In this document: piece by piece, positions 47,926-60,361 of the stretch
Layout: every line of letters begins with the position of its first letter
Position numbering within the stretch: the first letter of the stretch is position 1
Assembly: GCA_028023455.1 (NCBI GenBank)
Contig: JAQFVV010013076.1
Location: 62,001-126,000, forward strand
Source: Epiperipatus broadwayi
Taxonomy: Eukaryota > Onychophora > Udeonychophora > Euonychophora > Peripatidae
DNA length: 64,000 nucleotides
Direction of reading: 5' to 3'
The notes under the pieces: generated by a model
Database searches by the model: none
Told to the model about the DNA's origin: nothing
The model's input: only the letters and a program-made list of their open reading frames with translations
Made by a program: the position numbers and the translations under genes

Positions 47926-48226
47926 TAAAGTTATTACTGTTATTTTTTTTTGATCCATACTAAAACCTTGCATTTCTAATAGATATCCTGCAAAGAGGGC
48001 CTAGAAAAACAACTGCTTGCAAATATTGAACATATAGACTGGTTAGTAAAAAAGCAAAACTGAAATTGTCACCTTTTGCCACATTACTCCAATAAACTGT
48101 AACTCACGTAGGTCATGTTATATATATATTTTTCTGCATTTTATGACGAATGTGATGAAGCTGTCTATAAAATTGTAATTTAGGGTATATGGGCACAGAC
48201 TCGCCCCCCCATACCGAAAAAACACC

Positions 48227-48228
<2 letters not shown>

Positions 48229-48262
<34 letters not shown>
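48229..48262. repeat. poly-G run, 34 bases
   Basis: An uninterrupted G run preceded by CCCC and shortly before by a C7 run. It can form a G-quadruplex or a G:C hairpin with the preceding C bases; it could also be length-inflated by sequencing. Confidence 0.9.
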
Positions 48263-48263
<1 letters not shown>

Positions 48264-48714
48264 ATTTTAGGTTATACATTTCAAAATTGAGAGTTTGCGA
48301 ACCAATATAAAAATAAAAAATTTTAAAATGTGAAAAATATCCTTCTTTTTATTATTTTTTTGTGGTAATGACTACTTTATCAGCTTTATTACATTCTTTC
48401 ATATTTGCACTTTATAAAAATGTATACATATATATATTTATTTATTGTAATAAATTAGACATTTCATTTAAAATTGTATGTCCTGTAATTTTTTCTGGGA
48501 ATTCAAAATGGCCATTCAGGCCTCTTAAAGTACATTCAGTGACATCTATGTGTTGATATAAATGTCGCTTTATGTACTTTAAATCGTAATATTCTGGAGA
48601 CATATTGAAAAGGGCAAAAACATAATTTGCCTAAAAAAGGCTTTTTTATGATAATTATATATTTTGTATATTCTTTGTTGTTTGTAGATATGTATTTTTT
48701 AATATATTATTGAA

Positions 48715-49755
48715 TAATACATTCGATAAATTATTTTAATCATAAAAAATGTGAGGTGTCTTTATTGATATTTAAAATATACATCTCAAACAATTAATAG
48801 AATTCTCATCAAGATATATTCTATATAAATTTAATTATTACATTATTAATATTCTTACTCAAATTTTAAATTCACTAATTCACTTTTTGGATGATTTCTA
48901 AATTACCTATAGTTTAGTGGTAGGCATCCCTATGCTGGTATAGCGGATTAAGAAAATGGAAGTTCTAGATTATAGAATACTGAACTTTCCAGATTTCCAC
49001 TTTAAACACATATAAATGATAAGTTATATCATTAAAATAATTCTACTATTATTATACCCCCACATAAAATATGTATATATAAATACCAGTATCATATATT
49101 TTCTGTTATATATTAGACTGGAACATTAAAATGATACCACCAACATGTGGTCATGATATTGTCATCCTGTAAAGTAAATATAGGCTTTCACATTTAATGA
49201 AATATGAGGTACTAGCGAAAATTATACTCATAGGACAATGGCAGTCATTTATTATGTTAAAACACCATTTTAAACATAACCCATAGTGTTAAAGTGTGGC
49301 CACTATAAGACTGAATTAAGAACATCACAATGTGAGATAAATATTAAACTTTACAATAATGTTTTCTTCAAATTGCCTTTATTCATCTCATACCTCTGAT
49401 AGTAATGAGTGAGAGTGTGGTAAAATTATGCCCACAGAAATAAAATAATTTAATTTATAGGTACACCAATTATACAATATTCCCATAAATTGTAAATTTT
49501 ATGCCAATGCATGAAATTATGCTCTCAATACTTGAATATATACTTATATTATTGGGAAGTTTATTAAAAATAAAAGCAAAATAATAGGTATTTAAAACTC
49601 TTTTAACAATAAAAATAATAAATAAACATGGAATACTTTAATACAAATAACATTAATTTTTAAACCATATAAATAAACAAAAAAGACTTATAAATCCAAA
49701 AATAATATAATATTTCAACCAGAGGACTGGTTTTCATCAGAAAGAAAAAAATGCA
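48715..49755. other. unassigned AT-rich DNA
   Basis: Nothing recognised. Confidence 0.5.
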
Positions 49756-49760
49756 CAGTA

Positions 49761-50012
49761 AAATGGCGATATTCAATATGGCGATATTCAATATCGCCAT
49801 TTTAATATAAATAAAAAATGTAATGGTAACAAACTATTATAAACAATCCTTAAATCCACAAAACTACGGATAATTTCTTAAACCTGCCTCAACTGCCATT
49901 AAATTCAAAAAATGGCAGTTGAGGCAGGTTTAAGAAATTAACGAAAGTACTTCTGTGGATTTAAGGATTGTTTATAATAGTTTGTTACCGTTAAAATTAT
50001 TATTTATATTAT
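49761..50012. repeat. two adjacent palindromes
   Basis: First, ATGGCGATATTCAAT twice in tandem followed by its inverse (49763-49801). Second, a large palindrome with arms 49802-49900 and 49911-50012, sharing AAACTATTATAAACAATCC, TAAATCCAC and AACCTGCCTCAACTGCCATT, with a centre of only about 10 bases. The arms are over 90 percent alike by eye except for a small gap. Confidence 0.88.
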
Positions 50013-50014
50013 AA

Positions 50015-50530
50015 TATTTATATATATAATTGAATAAATTATATAATATAAAAATTAATTACTATTAGTTCTTTAAATTGGATCCTTACTGCTTGTTTAT
50101 AGTGTTAAATATGCAATTTTTATAAATTCAGATAAATTGTATTTAGCTAAGAAATAACTTTCAAGCTAGAAAAATATAAATCATGATATTTTTCACTTTA
50201 GCATAATGACTAAACCAACAATTTTGAATTCTTTCATAAAAGTTTGAATCCTTTACTTTACCTGATTAATGTAGTTTTCATTATGGGGCAAAAATGACTT
50301 TATTATTTTAGAAAACGTTTCTCCTTTCATGAGTAAGTTAATTAATACAATAAGAAATATTGTTTGACATTTTTGTTTAAGTTGTAATGTTGATATTTTG
50401 TTTGGGATAGTAAAATAATAGACAATTGTGTTGTCAAATATCAACTTAAGGCATAAACATTTCAGCATAAAAAATTAACAATAACATTATATATGAACAG
50501 ACTTTCTTACGTTTGATCCAACTTTTAAAA
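50015..50530. other. unassigned AT-rich DNA
   Basis: Nothing recognised; the short minus-strand frame at 50253-50468 is probably chance. Confidence 0.5.
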
Positions 50531-50535
50531 TCACT

Positions 50536-50645
50536 GCCTACGATCATACTACGTTGGACAACACGGTCTAATCATGAAGTTAAGTAATGTTAAACTCAGT
50601 TAGTACTTGCATAGAATCCACGAGAACTATGAACCTGCTTGTTTT
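50536..50645 (+). pseudogene. 5S rRNA pseudogene
   Basis: Nearly full-length match to the metazoan 5S pattern: GCCTACGATCATACTACGTT at the start, ACACGGTCTAATC, GAAGTTAAGTAATGTTAAACTC, GTTAGTACTTGCAT and GAGAAC in the right order and spacing. Many substitutions, including in the internal promoter, and decay of the 3' end that should pair with the start, mark it as a dead copy. It could be a simple retroposed 5S gene or the head of a 5S-derived SINE; I see no SINE body or A tail after it. Confidence 0.8.
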
Positions 50646-50649
50646 GTAA

Positions 50650-52244
50650 AAAATAATTTAATATAAAATGCCTTCATTTGAAAAAAAAAAATGTGATCTT
50701 ACAAGAAAATAAAAAAAGGTGTAATAGATTAGTTTAAAATGATAAAAATATTTTTTTATTGTGTGTAAAATTATAAAATCTAAAATTAATAAAGAACTTT
50801 GCTTCAGTAAGGTTAATGACTTCACTTTAATTATGCATAAATATGTTATGACTATACTTATAAAATAATGCATGTTAAGGAATAAGATTATGTTCCTCAT
50901 GTTTTCGATACAAAATTCTGCAATGTAGCTCTCTTTAAAAGCAAAATATTTTGGAAAGCTTTTTTCTTTTTTAATATATATATATTGTTTTTCTTTTAAC
51001 TTAATTTCTTAAGAAAAAGACCATCTTTATTTCATTATCAGCATGTTAATTTATTTTAAGCACTGATAATGACATATCTTGTTTTAAAAATACCGGATAA
51101 TGACTTTTATATTTTCCTTAAGCATTAGAAAATACTTCCTGTTACTGCCTTTTACATATGTCATTTAACACAAGAATAAATACACACATTCTTATATATA
51201 TCTGCATTTATGTATGGTTACGCATGGGATGTAATATTTACAAAAGTAAAAGATTTCTGCTTTTAATAGTGTTTTGTCCACATTTCAATACACGTACATA
51301 TATATTTACATAATTAAAAGAAAATCACCCCCCCCCCCTCATACTGTGAATAAATATCATTTTGTGTATTGACAAAGGGTCAACAATAAAATGAATCACC
51401 TATTTTTGAAGCTTTTGATATTAATAAGCATACTTTGCCAATATTAGTGAAAATTCAAAATGAAATTATATTAAACAATCGGAAATAAGATTGATTATTA
51501 TTTATTAATTAATAATGCCATATTGATATATTAATTTCATTGTTCATCCTCCCTCCCCCCCTCAGGGTGTTAGTAAAAGTAGCTTTATAAAAACATAATG
51601 TTCCCCGACTTAAGCCTGAAATCGAGAGTTTTTTTCCTCTTATTAGGATAATTTTATGTTTACATATATTACCTTATATTTGATTGTAAAATGTAATAAG
51701 GTTTTAAAAAAGATTGTATTTAAATTCTTGTATAGTTGATTATTAATTTAACAATGATCCTCTGGTTGATATATTAATTTCATTCTAAATTTTTATCAAT
51801 CTTGGTAATGTTAGGTCTCAAAGAATAGATGATTTATTCTCCTTTTGATATTTTATGAAGAAACAGAGTGCTACTTATCCATAAGCTAGGAGAAGATTAG
51901 TTTCACCTTTAACTGCTATAAATACTGAATCAAAATTTGTTATTAAAAATTCTATCTTTTGCCAATGGACTAGTTATTTCTTACAATAATTTTTAATGTG
52001 TTCGAATACAGAACACTTATAAAAGATAGATCAATAAATTGAACGATTTGCTTATTGAAGAAAAGTTTTATTACACAACAAACTCGAATATTACTCAAAT
52101 AGAAGAGTAAATAAATTATTCGCTACAAAATTATATATTTTTTATTCATTAAAAAGTTTATAAAATCGTTCAAAATTGGAATTCTGAAACAGATAAACTT
52201 TTTCAGAAACATTTATATATGCAGACCAAAATTAATTTAAGAAG

Positions 52245-52245
<1 letters not shown>
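50650..52245. other. unassigned AT-rich DNA
   Basis: Nothing recognised apart from C-runs near 51329 and 51552. Confidence 0.5.

Positions 52246-52247
<2 letters not shown>

Positions 52248-52320
<73 letters not shown>
52248..52320. repeat. (TA)n microsatellite, about 73 bp
   Basis: Perfect TA run in otherwise unassigned DNA. Confidence 0.95.
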
Positions 52321-52322
<2 letters not shown>

Positions 52323-52324
52323 TG

Positions 52325-53245
52325 CCTTGTGACTAAACTTCACTTGTTGTAGGATACATAATACTATTGTTTTAACCAAAGATTAATGTAATTGCTTATT
52401 CCTACTGAAATGCCTACAAGTTATATAAATTTCGTCTATATAATCTTAAAAAAATCCAGTTGGTAATGGAATCATTTGTGGAAGAAGATGTCAATATCAT
52501 GCAAGAAGAATGTTTAGGAACAATGGGATACCTGCATAGCTTTCCAATGATAGCCTTCCAAGTAATAAAGCCTTTATTCTTAACGAACATTATTTCTCAA
52601 ACATGGAAATGAATATTAGAATAATATGAGCTTTCTTTATATTACTTGTCTTCTTTAAGCATCATTTAAAAACATTTAATGTTATTTCCTTTCTTACTAA
52701 AATCCTTTGCGTTTGGAATACTTCATTTATGAAAGACTAAAAAGATGAATACAAGATCATGAAGTCAAATATATTTTATATATTTAATAAATTTAGATCT
52801 TCTATAAAAATGACTTGACAAGGGTTTAAACTGAGTACAAAAGTAAACTTAATATGAAGGTAAGAGTTTATCATGGTTCATATTGGATTTATTTATAACA
52901 TTGACATAATTTTGTTGTTATTAATTTAATTAACACGATAATGTAGTTTGTTATAAATTGTATAAATGACTAATATTCTGTATGAAAGATTTTATATTTC
53001 TTAATGATGACTTTACATACGAATAGTCTCATGAAGTTGGAATTCTCTCATATGGATTGTGTACTATAATGTTATTATTTATTTGTATATATATTAAATC
53101 AATATTAGTTAGTTTAGCATTTTTATAATTTCTTTTGCGTAAATTATAAAAAAATTGTTTATTATGTAATACGTTGTTGGTATTATAATAAATATCTACT
53201 GTTAAACCATTAAGCACCACATGATCACTATCTCTTATACTAGCA
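52325..53245. other. unassigned AT-rich DNA
   Basis: Nothing recognised. Confidence 0.5.
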
Positions 53246-53250
53246 CATAA

Positions 53251-53363
53251 TTGTTTATAAACAAAGCAAAACTCTCCATACAGTGTGGTTGACACAGAGT
53301 CTCCATACAGTGTGGTTGACACAGAGTGGCACTACTGTATGGAGACTTTTGCTTTGTTTATAA
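53251..53363. repeat. hairpin with internal tandem duplication
   Basis: Arms TTGTTTATAAACAAAGCAAA... (53251-53284) and inverse ...TTTTGCTTTGTTTATAAA (53333-53363). The CTCCATACAGTGTGGTTGAC segment of the left arm is duplicated in tandem (29-bp unit). Confidence 0.85.
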
Positions 53364-53369
53364 ATATCT

Positions 53370-55690
53370 ACTATGGAAATATGAAAAAACATTAACTGTT
53401 TAATTTTATAAATAGTAGAGATGGAAGCACACCCTTATAATTATTTTTGTTATATTAAATAAATTTGAATTGTTATTCGGTAATAAATATTATTAATGTT
53501 TATTTATTTAATTTATCTAGTCATTTTACAAAACCAAAATAAAGACAAAAACATATACTCACACACATATATTATAGTAAGTTAATATCGTCATAAATTA
53601 ATTGAAATAAATTTTAAAAATATATTGAGATTATATTGAGTATCGTTATTGCAGTAAAATTGATGAAAACCACTTCTTCCTGAGTTTGAATTCTGAGCAT
53701 AACGGAACAATTAATAATGGTGAAGGTTGAATGATTTATTCTGAATTGTTTCTGTATTGAATATTTAATATTAAATTATTATTATTGTTAAAGTTGATTT
53801 AATTTTGGATGAAATTTAGATCATCTTATTCACAGCATCTTATTTGAAGACCCAAAATCTGATCATGGCGAGATGCCGACCCCCTTGACATTTCCTTAGG
53901 GAAATTCCTGTACCGTTACAATATATATATATATATATATAATGGATGTTTAAATGGAAATATTTCGTGTGAAGTTTTTCACTTGTAATTACTTAATTAG
54001 AGATATATTTTCAAAATAATACCCAATCAAGGTAATGCACATCGGGCTAAAGATTGAAGTAAAACTGTCAAATCATTGTATTAATTGTAATAGCGTGATA
54101 GTTTTACTTTAATTCTTAGCCTGGGATAGATAAACTTTTTAGATACTGTCCTAAGTAAAGAGCGTTCTAATTAATTATTTATAAATTAAAAACTAACACA
54201 CAAACCATCCCATAGGCAACATATTAAAAACACTGTAAATGTTAAACAAATGATCAAAAATAGATTGAATTCGCCTATTCTTGGATCTTTCATCTTTGTC
54301 GGTATACCTTTGTCAACATTGTTAATAATACAGAGAGAAAATACCAGATTAACCAGATTGAATATGGTATTTACTCTTTATGGATACAAAGGTATGTTTA
54401 TAAACATCAGAACTTCAAGAATGTTTTTAATTTATATTCTTGATTTTTTTGTTTAATATTTCAAATGTTTTTAATTTATAGCTTGGGAGGTGATTTATTC
54501 TCTTTGTTTACATATATACATTGGAACAATGTTTAATTTAATTTTCATATAACAGTCAAAAAAGAAAAATCCAAAATGAAATAAATACTATATATGCCAC
54601 ATGTTGGAAAAAGTTCTTTTTTGCAACGCAAGACCATTTTTATGTAAATAAACTATACAACGCAAATAAACATATAAGTATAGCATCGTCAATCATAAAT
54701 CTATAAAACAATGTTTAGGAAATAGAGCATGAGAAAAAAGCATTAAAGTCATTTATCTTTTCTTTATCTAGAATATACATATATTTTTAAATTATAAGAA
54801 CCATGCAAGCCAATATATCTAATTAGTGCTCCATGCTAGATACCACTATCTGTTGCATATAAGCCCATACTTACAAACACGCAAGAAATATAAATCCTAA
54901 GAATGGATCCTAACTGATTATCTGAAATAATAGTCATAATGTATTATGTTAGTTACTTATGATTTATAATTACAAATGAAATCATGTAATTAGATGAAAG
55001 ATGGATTGAAAGGAAAACCATTGATAAAAAACCATAAAAATATTTACATAAATATACCTAATATAAACTATAATACTAAAAGTAAATAAATACATAGATA
55101 AATAATTCAATACATGGTATATCATAGTTCATAATTTGTCTAATGCATGCTTTTAATAACGCAAAAATGATAAATAGGATAATTGTTTATTTTAAATAAA
55201 TCGATGTGATTGTGAAATATATCATAACCCTAAACTTTCAGATATGGATTCAATTCAGAAAGAGAGCATGTCTCGGGCTTCTTTGTCTACTTGTACAAAT
55301 TTATATGGTTAAACAGAGATACTATTGTAAGTTTAAAATATAAATTATTCAATCATTTTTTGTAAACATTACCATTGGAAAATAAAATATTGGCCCTGAT
55401 ATCTGTACTTTTATAAGATGAGTGCAATTAAATTATAAATTAAAAAAAAAAAAAAACGATTAATAATAAATTTAAGTTGCCAGTAGGAAATGATTACTTA
55501 CAAATAAAAATGTTAAATCTCGTAACTATAAATAGAATCATATTATGTCAAATTTGTTTCTGCTTGCTTGTAGGTTTCACAAAGTTTTTTTAAACCGTGT
55601 TTGTGAACCCAAAAATATTCTTAATGCTTTTTTATTTAAAATTAAATATTAAAGCAATAATACTTAATTAAACCAATATAATAATAATTC
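53370..55690. other. unassigned AT-rich DNA with one short inverted repeat
   Basis: A small foldback at 54050-54117 pairs GGCTAAAGATTGAAGTAAAAC with its near inverse. TTACAA-(TA)n at 53916-53941 is preceded by a GC-richer patch with ATCTGATCATGG that may be a distant family B relative. No gene recognised. Confidence 0.5.
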
Positions 55691-55699
55691 AATTCTTTA

Positions 55700-56937
55700 T
55701 TTACGCAAACAACGCAAAAGCCAATTCGTTGCAACAAAAAGAAAATAAAACATATAACAAAAAGAAAATATAAATGTATACATAATAAAGTAAAATTTAA
55801 AGCAAAATCAAACAAACATTTCAGTTTAACAAGATTACAAAATTTCTTATAATCAATATCACACAGATTAAGGTTACTCCCAATTTGATTATAAAAGAGG
55901 GTAACCTAAATAAAGGGAAAATTTAAGAATATTAGAACACTTTGAACCATATACCAAGTAGATCTAGCATCATAACTCAAAGACCTAATTGAGATAGTCA
56001 TTGAAACTATATGTAATAAAATAACCTGTTTATTAACAATTTTATAAAAATATTTCAAATCCCTTACTTTCGTCTAGATGAAAGATTAATCTTTTACATC
56101 CCAGAAACACATTTGAAAACTCTTTGAAAGCCAACAAGTTACTCCGAAAGAATTAGGGTTCCAAATTATTGAATCATATTCAATAATAGGAAGAAAATGA
56201 AAACAACAATTTCCATTTAGTATCATTACGAACTGATAACATGTCTAAGAATGCCCCATAACCTAAAAGCCTACCAACAATCTTTCAAGATGAGGAATAA
56301 AAGATCCATTACAAGAAAACATAATTCCAAGTTTTTGGCATTTAAGAAATAATTTTATGAGAATTGATATAATAACAAAATTGTAAAATTTCGTTTTTGG
56401 ATAAGAAATAAATGAACATTATCAAAATTACGTCTTTATTTGCTCCACCAAGCCTAAAGAAATATCTTCGAAGGGGAACACAATCGTTCACTGATATAAT
56501 TCTTCTAAAAATCTTACAGTCACAGCATAGCTTAACAAAAGAATATCTCAAGCAATCCTTAAGATCATTAATGTAAACATTAAACGGGGTGCTAAAATAC
56601 TACCCTGTGGAAGACCTAAATTGCATTCAAAATTAAATAAATTTATTATTGAATTTAATATATGTGTAAGCTACCGAAATGATTGAAACCAATATACAAG
56701 TTTATTAGGAAACTTTTTATGTGTTTATGAAGTAGCTGTCACTTTTCAATTGACAAATCAAAATAAATATCAGTTTTGTGATCTTCAATAGGGCATATGA
56801 TCATAAATTTCAGTAGTTACTCATTGTCTATTAGGACAAAAAAGGAGAAGAAATTATTTTACCCACATCGAAATATTTTATTATAATACTCTCTCAAAAT
56901 TTGGGGAGAAATTGGTCTATAATTAGAAACATCCGAA
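55700..56937 (-). pseudogene. CR1/Jockey-like LINE reverse transcriptase fragment
   Basis: On the minus strand the first readable block is FSDVSNYRPISP (about 56930), a finger-region start, then a decayed stretch, GLPQGSILAP (about 56615-56586, RT motif B), NVYINDLKDCLRYS, KLCCDCKIFRRIISVNDC where YADD is expected, and a C-terminal tail with STWYMVQSV, TLFYNQIGSNLNL and FKNR-like residues to about 55790. The order and GLPQGS motif fit CR1/Jockey-type RTs. Frameshifts and the lost YADD box make it dead. It is truncated at its 5' side where it meets (AAT)n. Confidence 0.78.
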
Positions 56938-57128
<191 letters not shown>

Positions 57129-58500
57129 TTATTTTTTTTGTTTTTTCAAATTATTCAAAAGTTAGGTTCTCTTTCTTTTTATACTTATTGTTAGTTTTTA
57201 TAAGGTCGGGTTCCTCACGGTGTTACCGGTTGTTGCATTATACTTTGGTTTTGATACTTGGCAAGTGTCAGTCAAAGTTTTTGTTTGTTATCTATTGTTT
57301 TTGTATATTTTTCCGTTCTTTTTGGTTTTGTGTGTTTTTGGTTTAGTTGTATGTATTACCTTGTGCCCTAGTTTTATCATTGTCTAGTAGTGTGTTGAAG
57401 TGATGGTTTCCCTTAGTTGATTTGTTTGAGTGGTTTGAAAGTTTTCCAGCAAAAATAGGGTATTTTTCAGTTAATTGGGTGGTTTTCTGTGGGGTCTTTG
57501 TGGTTGGGTTTTTTTGCCTTGGGTTTTTTTTTTTTATTTGATGTTAGATTGAATGAGCCCTCCCTTTTGGGAGTAATTTTGGGGTTTTATAATATCATAT
57601 TACCTTTTACCCCAGTTTCAAAGTGTCTATGTAATTATAAAGTTGGTTTATATATTGGTTGGGTTTAGTACATTTTATCATGATCAAATGTTAAAAAGTG
57701 ATATCTTAGCCAAAGTAAGGGTTGGTTTGTTATTCTTGCTATATTTCTTTTTGGTTTTGGTTATTTTATATATGTGCTCATTGGTGAATGTAGAGAATCT
57801 AATGGGTTATTGGTTTAAAATGTTTGTTACTATTACCTTGGAGGTGATAGTTTTTGAGGTGTTTATGTTCTTATATCAAGTTTAAATTTGGTTTTTTGCA
57901 AAATTTAGGTCCCGGGGTGTTGCTAAATTGTATTTCTCCTATTGTCATGAAAGTTAGAGCTGAATAGAAAAAGTGGGCCGTGTTGTTTTTTGGGGTGAAT
58001 TTACCATTTAATGTAAATTATATTTCTCAATTTAAAACGGTGGTTTAGTTTTTGGTTTTTTTTGTTCTAGTTTTAATAACTATATTTACTTGGTTTTTTT
58101 GTTTTTCTATTTTTTTATTAAGGAAATATTTATTGGAATACAGTTCCACAGATTACATTAGATACAGCTCCCTCATTTAAATTCTTTTAGTCTTTGTTTA
58201 CTTGTTGAATTCAACTTGAATTTACTTTTCTTTTATCTTGTGTAGTTTATGTCCATCTTGGTCTCTCCACATTGTCAAATCAAACAGCCTTTTTCTTTGG
58301 TGGCGGTTTTTCTGTTTTGTGTTTCTTTGTTTTTTCCCTTTTCATCGTCTTCCTGTCATCCTTTCTCTATCTTCACCCTTTTCCTTTCGTCTCTTGTAGT
58401 TTCAGTTGACAGATCATTTTATAACTTAGATGTCAGTTTAAGGGTTTGTTGTCAGCTCTCCAGAGTGTTGTTACCATGTGTCTGCATACAGTCTGTGGGA
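57129..58500 (-). other. strand-asymmetric (T+G-rich) region, possible decayed LINE part
   Basis: The plus strand is strikingly rich in T and G, so the minus strand is A+C-rich, a bias often seen in the sense strand of retroelements. Minus-strand frames contain Lys-rich stretches (KKKPKAKKPNHKDPTENHP near 57520, KRRKGKGEDRERMTGRR near 58350) like a LINE first protein, but with stops throughout. The adjoining (AAT)n on the minus strand could be a 3' tail. Plus-strand frames here (57643-57885, 58249-58512) look like compositional artefacts. Confidence 0.35.
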
Positions 58501-58509
58501 TGTTATAAG

Positions 58510-60360
58510 TAGTTCTGTTTTCAGTGGGAAGGTGTTTTTGAGTTGCCTGGGTTTTCCAGGCTTGAAAAACACTGACCCTGTCGCCCTTTGCAAAGAGAAT
58601 CATGATTGCCATTCGGATTATAGCAAATTCTCCAGTTCTCAGTCCACACTGATGTCCAGGTCTAGAGCCTCACCTAATACTAGATATCAATCTCATCTCC
58701 TGTCTCTGAATTTTGAGCAATGGGAGGTAAGTGATCAATATCCTCCTCCTCTGGTTGCATAATGGGCAGATGAGAGAAATGTTCTTAAATCCCCTATGAT
58801 CTACAAAATTGATTTGTCGAAAGAGTGTCCAGACTGAATTTGATAATAAAATTTACTAGCTGATCAAAGTGTTAGCTTTTTATAATGATTTTAAGGTTGT
58901 TCTAGCTGATGTTATCTGTGGTTGGAATGTAAGTTTGTAGCTCCCAGTATCTAATCTTTCTATCAAAAAGATCTTCTTTGGCAGATGTGATCCTCCATTT
59001 TGTACATTGTTTTGTTAGGTGGCAGGTGTCGTAGGTTCGCTGAAGAGGAATGTTGGCTTCTAGCTTCTAGATCTTTAGATACCCTCAGAGTAGCTATCAT
59101 CCTTTGTAAACTGAATGTCATGCAGACTAAGACCATTTAAGTCCTTAGGTTTTCTATTCTATTGAGACCTATACAAAATTCTACAGATGATGATTTCCAT
59201 AACACTTTTGTACAGTACTCTATTTTATTTTGAAGGTCTTGGTCAGCTGATAAATGGTAGATAATATGAATTCTCAGGAGAAGATATTAAAGTGTCATTT
59301 GTGGAAGTGAAGGGAGATTGAGTAAGTGCACCACCTTGCTGGTCCTTTCTAGTAAATGGATTCTATTTGATGTCTCATTGTGACTTAACATCTCCACTGG
59401 AGCCCCAAATTTTGGGGTTGCCTGTGAAGTTAGATGTAATGGTTTTGCCACTGAGTCTTCAGATTGAGTTTTTGTGAATTCACTTTTAGGTGGTACTTGA
59501 TGACACACTGTTTAGAAGAAGTGTAGTGGGGAAGATGTTTAGATGGGAGGATGATGGTTACATCATCTACATATGATATATGGTGAATCTCCTCCTCCAG
59601 TGTGGGACAAATACTCCAGGAGCCTTTTTCACATTTTTAAGAAGGGGTCAATATATGTTATGAAACACAGGGTGTTTAGTGGTGACCTGTGGTATGGAGA
59701 TGTGTGGTGGAATCAGTTGAAGAGAGATAAAGATACATAATATTTTGTTGAGAAGAAATTAGTGATGATGTTAATGTAGACAATGGAACTCCATAGTGCC
59801 TGAGGACTGTGAAGAGCTGAGCTGGCACCACAGAGTCAAAGGCTGCTGCAAAGTCCAACTGGACAACCACTGGTAAAGATTTTCTTTTTCCCTGATGTAA
59901 TCGAGCATTATCATGAATTTGTGAACAGCATTTCCAGTGGAATGACCTTTGTGGGCAAATTGATGCCTGAAAATTTTTTCAAGTAGCTGCTGCTGAATCT
60001 TGTCTTTTATTATTGATTCGGCAGCTTTAATCAAGAGTGGTGTCATAGAGATTGGACACAAGTTTGCAAAACCAGGTGGGTTTGGTTGTTTTTTGAGGAA
60101 GGGCACAAGGGCAATCGAATATAGGACAGGGATGGGCTGGTACTTCCCTGCCAGTACACCAATTAGCCCCTGTACCACAGGTGCAGTGAACCTGCATAGG
60201 TGGACCAAGACAAATCTTGGAATCCCATGCAGGCCAGGATGTGTTTTTTCAGGGTAATCCAGCAGCTTCTGCATGATGAGATCTTGTGAAATTCCATGAT
60301 CACCCACCTCTTCTTCCTCCCACCAGAAGTCTCCTATGCTGAATGACACTGTTTTTATAA
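58510..60360 (-). pseudogene. L1/Tx1-like LINE (family Y) reverse transcriptase, minus strand
   Basis: Minus-strand blocks, 5' to 3': THPGLHGIPRFVLVHL (about 60240), YSIALVPFLKKQ, CPISMTPLLIKAAESIIKDK, FRHQFAHKGHS, motif A VVQLDFAAAFDSV (about 59865), SPLNTLCFITYIDP (motif B region), catalytic YVDD within IIYVDDVTIILPSK (about 59575), then decayed C-terminal blocks (LERTSKVVHLL, NKIEYCTKVLWKSS, SLHDIQFTK). These parallel family X block by block but with quite different sequence and higher GC, so it is a separate subfamily. Stops and frameshifts are numerous; the lower boundary is approximate. Confidence 0.78.
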
Positions 60361-60361
60361 T

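Larger units (their letters stand above)
46682..48710 (+). mobile_element. piggyBac-like DNA transposon relic
   Basis: Long imperfect terminal inverted repeats of about 115 bases: 46690-46805 and the inverse of 48580-48705, sharing CATATCTACAAACAA, ATATAATTATCATAAAAAAG, GTCTCCAGAAT and TACGATTTAAA. Between them lies a plus-strand piggyBac transposase fragment. The interior also holds a 162-bp tandem duplication and a 34-base G run, so most of the transposase has been lost or replaced. Exact outer ends, and the TTAA target duplication expected for piggyBac, are not certain. Confidence 0.78.
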
